Assembly (NCBI GenBank): GCA_021785805.1
Contig: JAJYEJ010000002.1
Location: forward strand, 3,073-41,434
Source of the DNA: Microcaldota archaeon
GTDB lineage: Archaea > Micrarchaeota > Micrarchaeia > Micrarchaeales > Micrarchaeaceae
Length of the DNA stretch: 38,362 nucleotides
Direction of reading: 5' to 3'
The notes below the pieces were generated by a model. It ran no database searches. It saw nothing but the letters and a program-made list of their open reading frames with translations, and had not been told where the DNA came from. Position 1 is the first letter of the stretch; every line of letters begins with the position of its first letter. This document shows, in pieces, positions 8,632-14,559 of the stretch. Both the position numbers and the translations under genes were made by a program.

Positions 8632-9327
8632 ATGCGGACAATCGGGATATCAATAGGCGGCAGCATACTATCTACAAGAGAGGGCTACAACATAGAATTC
8701 GCAAAGAAATTCGCCACTCTCCTGTCAGGCTACAAAGACTACAAGTTCGTGGTCGTTGCCGGAGGAGGTCAGCTCGCCAGGGACTACATCAAGCTTACAG
8801 GCACCCTGGTAAACGACGCATTCCTGCTAGACGAGATAGGGACGACAGTCACGCGGCTTAATGCAATAATGCTCAAGAACGTATTCAAGAAGGGCGAAGT
8901 ATATCCATCGATACCCAGAACACTGGACGAGGTAAAAGCTGCGCATTCGATAAGCAAGATAGTGGTCCTGGGCGGGTTGATGGAAGGCATAACTACGGAT
9001 ACCGTGACTGTGCTGGCATGTGAAGCTGTCGGAGCCGATACTATGCTAAACATCAGCAAGGAAGCGTTCGTATACGACAGGGATCCGAAAGAGCCTAACG
9101 CCAAGAAGCTTCCAAGACTGACGTATGAGCAGATGCTTGCAATCGCATCGAAATACGACACCAGAGGTCCTGGCACTAACTTCATATTCGATGTGATAGC
9201 TACAGGCATGGCCAGGAGGTCGGGAATGAAGGTGCTGTTCACCGACAATGATGTCGAGCACATAAAGCAGGCGATAGAGGGAAGGGCGCACTATGGGAGC
9301 ATGATGGGCCCAGACGGCAAGGGATAG
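8632..9327 (+). CDS. pyrH: Uridylate (UMP) kinase, archaeal type
   Basis: The protein has 231 residues, in the usual range for archaeal UMP kinase (about 220-230). It phosphorylates UMP to UDP with ATP in pyrimidine nucleotide synthesis. The amino-acid-kinase fold is visible: N-terminal phosphate loop GGS (about residues 9-11), VVVAGGGQLAR (about 41-51), the DEIGTTVTRLNA nucleotide/acceptor segment (about 65-76), and a C-terminal TDND segment. The start follows a TATA box by about 36 bases. It stands alone between a divergent unknown gene and a convergent ferredoxin gene whose end is only four bases away. Nothing looks unusual. Confidence 0.95.
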   Translation: MRTIGISIGGSILSTREGYNIEFAKKFATLLSGYKDYKFVVVAGGGQLARDYIKLTGTLVNDAFLLDEIGTTVTRLNAIMLKNVFKKGEVYPSIPRTLDEVKAAHSISKIVVLGGLMEGITTDTVTVLACEAVGADTMLNISKEAFVYDRDPKEPNAKKLPRLTYEQMLAIASKYDTRGPGTNFIFDVIATGMARRSGMKVLFTDNDVEHIKQAIEGRAHYGSMMGPDGKG

Positions 9328-9331
9328 CCAT

Positions 9332-9769
9332 CTACGGTTCCATGCCCTGCCATGTCTGTGTAGTGGACTTCCTTCTCCTCGGGATGTAGACGTACTCTTT
9401 GCCCCACGCATCCTTGACCTTTATCCTGGTCGGCCTTACCTTGGTGTATTTCGAGAGCTGGAACGTGTCCTTTGTAGCCTCCTCTGTGTACATAGGGCCC
9501 TGCACAGGCGCATAACCGGGCTCCTTCTCCACCCCCTCTATCGTTATGCACGATACAGGACACTCCTCCGGGCATATCATGCAGCCTATGCACTTATTGA
9601 CCTGTATCGGATATTCCGTCATGTCTAATGCGACATCGGCATCGCTTTTCTCGTCCTCTACGTTCTTATGCCTGGGTCGTGTGAAATCAAGCGCGTTGAC
9701 TGGACATACGTCGCCGCATATGCCGCATTGTATGCAAAGGGTGTTGTCGAAGTTGAATTTAAAGGGCAT
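9332..9769 (-). CDS. 2[4Fe-4S] ferredoxin-domain protein (possibly NuoI-like)
   Basis: The protein has 145 residues with two classical cluster motifs: Cys12-x2-Cys15-x2-Cys18-x3-Cys22-Pro and Cys60-x2-Cys63-x2-Cys66-x3-Cys70-Pro, plus an extra Cys74. It therefore should carry two [4Fe-4S] clusters and transfer electrons. The two motifs are separated by a longer, acidic loop than in small ferredoxins, and about 70 residues follow the second cluster, rich in Lys, Arg and Tyr. A separate nuoABCD block lies 11 kb away and has no nuoI, so this may be the matching iron-sulfur subunit; that is an inference. The gene lies 11 bases after a five-helix membrane protein and has a TGAGGG ribosome binding site, so the two are probably one operon. 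Confidence 0.85.
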   Translation of the reverse strand: MPFKFNFDNTLCIQCGICGDVCPVNALDFTRPRHKNVEDEKSDADVALDMTEYPIQVNKCIGCMICPEECPVSCITIEGVEKEPGYAPVQGPMYTEEATKDTFQLSKYTKVRPTRIKVKDAWGKEYVYIPRRRKSTTQTWQGMEP

Positions 9770-9780
9770 TTACCCTCACA

Positions 9781-10527
9781 TCATTTTGTCCCCGTATCGG
9801 GCTTCTGCTGCGGTTGCTGGGACACGGTCTTTGCCACCGGGTTCGGCGTGGTTATCACGTTCCGCTTAGATATGTTGTTGCCAGACCTGAATCCGACGGA
9901 TATCGCTATGCCCCCAGCGATCAACAGCAGCGCAAATGTCACGTAGAAGCTGTATATCGCCAGAGTGGTGTTGTTTATCGAGTTGAAATACGTATTGAAG
10001 AAGCCCCAAATGTTCGAAGGGTTCAGAGACACTGTAGGCGGCAAAGTCGCCAATGCTGTCGCGCTCTCAGTCACGAATACCGTGCCTATCACGTACAGGA
10101 AGCCCCCCAGCACAACCAGGATGGTCAGCCAGCTGTTATATTTCGGGTCCTCGTCGGTGTCCTTTATCAGAAGCAGGACCAGCGCAAACGCATAAAGGTC
10201 TATGGCCAGGAGCTGGAACGGCACGGCTATCGGATAATCCTGGTAAGTGCCTGGCCAGAAGAGGCTGACGCCCAGGAAGACTATGACGAAGATACTGGCA
10301 TCCCTGAGCAATATGAACAGCAGCCACCAAAGGTCTGCGGCAAGCCTAAGCGTGAACTTTCTCAGGATCCTGAGGAAGTAGCCCCTTGCGATCTGCATCG
10401 ATATCGCAAGTATCACAAGGATCTCGATAATCACAGCTATGGTGTTCTCGGTATATATCGAACCCGCTGTTACGTAAGTGGAAGCCGGATTGGCCGCCTG
10501 GAGCAGAAAAGGTACAAGCCAAAGCAT
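9781..10527 (-). CDS. Multi-pass membrane protein, 248 residues, operonic with ferredoxin
   Basis: I do not recognise a family. About five transmembrane helices are visible (roughly 28-50, 66-92, 99-122, 132-155 and 190-216), with a hydrophobic N-terminus that could be a sixth. The helix-2 region is Trp-rich (LWWLLF). A Lys/Pro/Gln-rich tail (about 217-248) probably faces the cytoplasm. No His pairs typical of cytochrome b or metal-binding Cys are evident. It is followed after 11 bases by an 8Fe ferredoxin gene, so it could be the membrane part of a small electron-transfer complex; this is an inference from context only. The start has GTGATT just upstream and a TATA box about 40 bases before. 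Confidence 0.82.
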   Translation of the reverse strand: MLWLVPFLLQAANPASTYVTAGSIYTENTIAVIIEILVILAISMQIARGYFLRILRKFTLRLAADLWWLLFILLRDASIFVIVFLGVSLFWPGTYQDYPIAVPFQLLAIDLYAFALVLLLIKDTDEDPKYNSWLTILVVLGGFLYVIGTVFVTESATALATLPPTVSLNPSNIWGFFNTYFNSINNTTLAIYSFYVTFALLLIAGGIAISVGFRSGNNISKRNVITTPNPVAKTVSQQPQQKPDTGTK

Positions 10528-10560
10528 ACAATCACATTACTGATTTACATGTATGGTTAG

Positions 10561-10571
10561 GCTTATAAAAG
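10561..10571 (-). promoter_or_regulatory. TATA box for the membrane protein-ferredoxin operon
   Basis: Minus-strand CTTTTATAAGC lies about 39 bases before the ATG at 10527. The predicted transcription start is near 10540, giving a leader of about 13 bases that contains GTGATT. Confidence 0.6.
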
Positions 10572-10590
10572 TATCCGTCCGGATAGCTAC

Positions 10591-11157
10591 TTACTGCAAC
10601 TTCAAAACGACGATATCTTCAAAGAAGTAGTGCGCCTTTGCCAGGATCTCTGCACCATCTTTCATGTCCTTATCATACCCATTCGGACCGGTCTCAATAA
10701 TGAGGGCGCATCCTTCCTGCAGCAGGTGCTCCTTGTACTCCGCGATAAAGCGGTCCATCACCTCTCTCCCTTTTACGCCTCCAAGCAACGCCCTGTCCTC
10801 TCCCTTGACACCCTCGTTTAACGCATCGGATGGCACATATGGCGGATTAAATATTATCATATCGAACCTTTCCACTATGCTGTCGAACATGTCACCTGTC
10901 ACGAATCTCCCCGACACTCCGTTGAGTTCCGCGTTTCGCTTCGCGCACTCCACGGCCTTCTCCTCTATGTCGGAAAACGTCACCGAACACCCAAGGAGTG
11001 CGGCCGTTATCCCCTGTATCCCCGTTCCGGTGCCTAGGTCAAGGACCTTGCTCCCCGCTTTTGCAATCCTCATCACGGCGTCGGAGAGCAGGTACGAATC
11101 CTCTCTTGGCGTGTAAACCCCATCGCAGCTCCGTATCATTGCCTCAGGGCCGGTCAT
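10591..11157 (-). CDS. HemK/Mtq2-like class I methyltransferase (probable release factor glutamine methyltransferase)
   Basis: The protein has 188 residues from an ATG at 11157 that overlaps the stop of the upstream permease gene (ATGA), which fixes the start; a longer upstream frame is read-through of the permease gene. It has the class I SAM-binding motif LDLGTGTG (39-46) and the catalytic FNPPYVP (103-109) of the N5-glutamine methyltransferases. The compact size without the N-terminal helical domain of bacterial PrmC matches the archaeal/eukaryotic Mtq2 type, which methylates the GGQ glutamine of class I release factor aRF1, usually with a Trm112 partner. Trm112 is not seen here. The link to the two ABC genes is probably an operon of convenience. 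Methylation of another NPPY-type substrate cannot be excluded. Confidence 0.9.
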   Translation of the reverse strand: MTGPEAMIRSCDGVYTPREDSYLLSDAVMRIAKAGSKVLDLGTGTGIQGITAALLGCSVTFSDIEEKAVECAKRNAELNGVSGRFVTGDMFDSIVERFDMIIFNPPYVPSDALNEGVKGEDRALLGGVKGREVMDRFIAEYKEHLLQEGCALIIETGPNGYDKDMKDGAEILAKAHYFFEDIVVLKLQ

Positions 11158-11939
11158 AATATCGATTCCTTCCGAAAGCTCTTCACGCCTACATATACGA
11201 TTATCACGTCTATGAGCGCGAGCGCGGCTATCGCATACACGAAGAACGCCACTGTCAGGTCTGCGATTCCCAATATGGAAACAAAAGGCATTATCAGGAC
11301 AGGCAACACCAGGAGCGTGCTTATCTGCTGCGCCTCCTTTATCCCTCTCACATGCGACGATACGAGCACCACTATGCCTATCGTAGCGACCGCGAGGAAC
11401 GGGGATGTCAGCAGCATGAGGATCCATGGCACGGTCGGCAACAGTGACGCTCCGAACGCCCTGAACGCCAGCGCATTCGTTATCGTGCCGTAGAGCGCGA
11501 AAACCCCTACGGTGAGGAGTATCGTCGGGATGAGCGAAGCCATTATCTTCCCGAGAAGCATCTCGGGGATGGTGATCGATGTCGAAAGCAGAGCCTCGGA
11601 GGTCTTCCTCTCCTTCTCGCCGGCGAAACTATCGGCAGCTATGACCGATGCCGTAAGTATCGGCATGGTGAGGAATACCGGTCCTAATACGTTCACGGTG
11701 AAGAACAGCATGAACTTCAGGCTGTTCGGGTTGCTTACGCTCGCCGCAGTGATTACAGCCTCGGGCAGTATCCTCGAGGCTATCGCAGGCGCGGCGTATA
11801 TCGCCACATAGAAAGTAAGCACAGGGAGCAGGATTGCAAAGAAGAGCGGCACGCCAAGCATCGGTCCGTAGATGGAGGCGCTGCTGAACACCTCCTTCAC
11901 GTCCTTTATTGCGATAGCGTACGATTTTGCGAAATCCAA
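11154..11939 (-). CDS. ABC-2 type transporter permease
   Basis: The protein has 261 residues with about six membrane segments (roughly 24-50, 78-100, 128-150, 164-190, 204-222 and 226-250). The hallmark ADSFAGEKERKTSEALLS (about 102-119), between helices 2 and 3, identifies an ABC-2/NatB-like permease. It should pair with the ATPase encoded just upstream (four-base gap) to export an unknown substrate, such as a lipid, drug, ion or polysaccharide. The start is a TTG at 11939, supported by GGGTGA at the end of the ATPase gene, so translation is coupled. Its stop overlaps the start of the methyltransferase gene. The substrate cannot be predicted. Confidence 0.88.
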   Translation of the reverse strand: MDFAKSYAIAIKDVKEVFSSASIYGPMLGVPLFFAILLPVLTFYVAIYAAPAIASRILPEAVITAASVSNPNSLKFMLFFTVNVLGPVFLTMPILTASVIAADSFAGEKERKTSEALLSTSITIPEMLLGKIMASLIPTILLTVGVFALYGTITNALAFRAFGASLLPTVPWILMLLTSPFLAVATIGIVVLVSSHVRGIKEAQQISTLLVLPVLIMPFVSILGIADLTVAFFVYAIAALALIDVIIVYVGVKSFRKESIL

Positions 11940-11943
11940 ATAC

Positions 11944-12864
11944 TCACCCTTTTGCGAACAAGCTCTCGAGAAGCGGTTCCGAATAATCTATGCTGACTAT
12001 CGGAATGCCGCGGTCTACTAAATATCTTACCGCTTTGTTGATATCGGAGTAATGGTAAACCCTTATAGCGAGAGCCGAAGACCCGTTCCCAAGCACTCCC
12101 GCAAAGCCTGGAGTCCTCTTCAGCGTTGCGGCGCTTGCCTCCTTTGCCAATCTTATGTTCACCAGGGCGTTATCGAGCACTGCCGAGTAGAGCCCCGTGG
12201 TCGTGGTATCCTTTACGATCCCGCCTTTCCGTATCACAACAACCCTTCCGTTGAACCTCGTCGCCTCGTCGATCTTCTGCGTCACCATTACTACCGTGCG
12301 CCCATCCCTCGCGTAATCTGTCATAAACCTCCTGACCGTTCCCGAGGAATTCACATCGAGGAACGCCGTCGGTTCATCAAGGAGCAGCACCTCCGGATCG
12401 TTCAACATCGACCTGCACAGGCCGATCTTCTGCTTTGTCCCCCTGCTAAGGGTATACACCTTAGCACCGATATACTCGAGAGCGTCAAGCTCCTTCAAGA
12501 TGTCATGCGCCACTTCCATGATTTGCGTATCGCCGAGGCCATATAGCCTTCCGAAGAACCTCAGGTTGTCCTTAACGCTAAGATAATCGTACAGCGCGTA
12601 ATTGTCGGTTAGCAGGGACATCCTGTCCTTTACCTCATTCTCCACATAAGGGTCAAATCCAAGTACGCTGACGGAACCCGAATCCACCTTATACAATCCA
12701 TCTATGCACCTTAGCAGTGTGCTCTTGCCAGCTCCATTCGGGCCTAGGACAACGCTAATGCCTCTCTTGAAAGAAAGCGTTACGCCATCTATCGCTGCGG
12801 ATCTGCCGAACCTCTTGGTTACGGATTTCAATGAAATCTGATTGGCCACGGAAGAATTCCTCAT
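11944..12864 (-). CDS. ABC transporter ATP-binding protein with altered H-loop
   Basis: The protein has 306 residues. The nucleotide-binding domain occupies about 10-225: Walker A GPNGAGKST (41-49), signature LSRGTKQ (139-145) and Walker B VLLLDE (159-164). Two normally conserved positions differ. The Q-loop glutamine position reads LLTD (Asp87), which I recall as a variation seen in NatA-like proteins. The H-loop histidine is replaced by Gln (VTQK, Gln196), which is less common. An extra C-terminal domain of about 80 residues follows, as in drug/sodium exporters. It should energise the ABC-2 permease next to it. No clear TATA box was found in the 93 bases upstream, so it may be transcribed from the pair at 12958-14503. 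Confidence 0.92.
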   Translation of the reverse strand: MRNSSVANQISLKSVTKRFGRSAAIDGVTLSFKRGISVVLGPNGAGKSTLLRCIDGLYKVDSGSVSVLGFDPYVENEVKDRMSLLTDNYALYDYLSVKDNLRFFGRLYGLGDTQIMEVAHDILKELDALEYIGAKVYTLSRGTKQKIGLCRSMLNDPEVLLLDEPTAFLDVNSSGTVRRFMTDYARDGRTVVMVTQKIDEATRFNGRVVVIRKGGIVKDTTTTGLYSAVLDNALVNIRLAKEASAATLKRTPGFAGVLGNGSSALAIRVYHYSDINKAVRYLVDRGIPIVSIDYSEPLLESLFAKG

Positions 12865-12957
12865 CGAACATTCTTATTCCTATGTCCCATCTTTTCCCTG
12901 CCAAAGAACCAATGCCATCTTAAGGACATCCGACCTGATATGGCGCTTCAGACCGAT

Positions 12958-13710
12958 CTACCTGCAAGCCTTATCTCTGTCCAAGCGCCTCATGAGCGCG
13001 TTCAACCTCTCCTTTGTCAGTTGTTCCTCATCAAGTATCCTCACGGAACCCGGATAGAACATGAGTACCTCGCGTTCCCCGCTGAATGTGGTGCCGGAGT
13101 CCCATACCCCGTCGAAACCGAGGGATATCGCGTATTCCGTCAAAAAACCCGAAACTTCAGACAGGGATTCGTCCCTTTCCACCGGATTTCCAGAAAGCAC
13201 ACCATTCCTGATCCTAGTCAGGCAGTCCAAAAACGAATCCTTGTTAAGCAGGAAATACGACTCTTCCGGTCGCCATTCCCTTTCCAATAGGGCTACGCCA
13301 AGATAAGACCAGTCTGCATCATCTATCATATTGCCAACGAAATTGGCGAAGCCTGCAGCAATCGTGTCATATGCGTCACTCTTCATAGCGCTGAAAAGGC
13401 GCACATCCCTAATCTCGCATCTATACAGGGAGGCGCCTGCGCCTCTCTTTATATCATGTTCGCGATACAGTATGGCTGACTTCTCATTGTCTGTAAGGTA
13501 GACCCCGTCAAACATGGATGTTATGATGGAAGGTTCAAGGGTCCTGAGCCCAGGGACGGTCGCTCTATAGAAACGCCCCTTTGAGATGTGCGTGCTATAC
13601 CTTCTAATACACTCATCGCTGATCGTGCCTCTTGCCAAACGCTTAAGGGTATCCCTAGGGGTCTCGATCTCGTGCTCTATGTGTCTGTAGCCAACGGTCA
13701 TATCAATCAT
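12958..13710 (-). CDS. Possible ADP-ribosyltransferase-fold protein
   Basis: The protein has 250 residues from the ATG at 13710, which overlaps the stop of the upstream gene; ATG 13701 is also possible, and the frame is open up to 13782. The pattern resembles ART-fold toxins and polyvalent-protein ART domains. FYR (Arg49) follows a short N-terminal helical part. GVYLTDNEKSAILY (69-82) matches the usual yl(S/T)-x(5-6)-A-x2-Y strand-helix. SLYRCEI (about 94-100) is a core strand. GFDGVWDSG (198-206) with GEREVLMFYPGSVRIL (211-226) matches the terminal GyDG...E-x-vvF-p-x-x-I segment, making Glu214 the candidate catalytic Glu. The middle (about 110-190) would be an insertion. This is motif recognition by eye; a RES-type ART relative is an alternative. 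It is translationally coupled to the gene upstream, which may be a regulator or antidote. Confidence 0.6.
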   Translation of the reverse strand: MIDMTVGYRHIEHEIETPRDTLKRLARGTISDECIRRYSTHISKGRFYRATVPGLRTLEPSIITSMFDGVYLTDNEKSAILYREHDIKRGAGASLYRCEIRDVRLFSAMKSDAYDTIAAGFANFVGNMIDDADWSYLGVALLEREWRPEESYFLLNKDSFLDCLTRIRNGVLSGNPVERDESLSEVSGFLTEYAISLGFDGVWDSGTTFSGEREVLMFYPGSVRILDEEQLTKERLNALMRRLDRDKACR

Positions 13711-14503
13711 TCCCAGAGGAGGGCGCATCACTGAGCTGGCTGTCCAGCTTTCCGGGCAAAGAGAAGTAATCGCGGGCTTCACGTACCAGGCATTTTGCCT
13801 TATCGGTGAGCCCCCAGGTGTCCTGCGGCCCTGAATTCTGTTGAAGCTTTATCAAGTATCCTTCAGATGTGAGCCTGTCCATAAACCTCTCGAACGTATC
13901 CAACCTCCTTTCCCTGGCGGCGCCCCTTGGCCTTTTCATACCGTTGAAGTACAGGAGTTTGATTCTGGTGCCAGTCACCACGTCAAGGGCATAGCATGCC
14001 GACAGGATTAAGACGTCCTTGAACGGCAGTTTATGGTCTACAGCTTCGCCGAGATAGTCTCCGGAATGGCGCTTCCGCCCAGCGTCGACCCTTAACATCC
14101 TTTCCCTACTGTCCCCTATCGCGCAGAAACCGTCCAGCAAGGACGATATATCCCTGATAAGATCGTGCAGCTCCGATGAAGCTCTTACGGAGTGGAGATC
14201 ATTATCGTGTATGAGGTACCTGCCCCTTATCATCCCCGAAACTATATATGCCGCATTCCTCGGGCTCGACCCTTCCGGCATCCGTTCACGGACGAAGCCG
14301 GTGAGGCTACTGCAGCAGATATGGCTCTCTTGAAGGGCGTCTCTGAATATGATAATACGGCCTATTGTGGAAAGACCGAGGCTCCTGTGGCTGTCCATGA
14401 GAGCGGAGAATGGCTTATAGATATCCCTCCAGCCCGGGATGGCGGCATCCGCTCCGCCCGCCACCGAAGCATAACTGTCCCTCCTTACGCTTATTGCTGT
14501 CAT
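13703..14503 (-). CDS. Hypothetical protein with probable C-terminal winged helix; partner of the ART-like gene
   Basis: The protein has 266 residues. The N-terminal two-thirds are unrecognised and predicted helical. The C-terminal part (about 193-250) reads as a winged helix: a helix with FERFMDRLTSEGYL, a short polar wing, then WGLTDKAKCLVREA. It is overlapped by the start of the ART-like gene, so the two should be made together. A DNA-binding regulator or neutralising partner would fit a toxin-antitoxin-like unit, but that is an inference. The ATG at 14503 lies six bases after the transcription start predicted from the TATA box at 14531-14541, so it is probably leaderless. The alternative is an unrelated archaeal protein that merely shares an operon. 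Confidence 0.72.
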   Translation of the reverse strand: MTAISVRRDSYASVAGGADAAIPGWRDIYKPFSALMDSHRSLGLSTIGRIIIFRDALQESHICCSSLTGFVRERMPEGSSPRNAAYIVSGMIRGRYLIHDNDLHSVRASSELHDLIRDISSLLDGFCAIGDSRERMLRVDAGRKRHSGDYLGEAVDHKLPFKDVLILSACYALDVVTGTRIKLLYFNGMKRPRGAARERRLDTFERFMDRLTSEGYLIKLQQNSGPQDTWGLTDKAKCLVREARDYFSLPGKLDSQLSDAPSSGND

Positions 14504-14530
14504 AGGATCCGAAGTACCTGGTTTTTCCAG

Positions 14531-14541
14531 ATATTTATATG
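14531..14541 (-). promoter_or_regulatory. TATA box for the winged-helix/ART-like pair
   Basis: Minus-strand CATATAAATAT lies about 33 bases before the ATG at 14503, in the 56-base gap after the Lhr helicase gene. It gives the pair its own promoter separate from the helicase operon. Confidence 0.6.
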
Positions 14542-14559
14542 CACCTTCCTGCCTTTCCT

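Noticed and set aside
11158-11427. 90-residue N-terminal extension of the methyltransferase
   Set aside because: It is Arg/His-rich out-of-frame sequence of the permease gene; the ATGA overlap at 11157 marks the true start.
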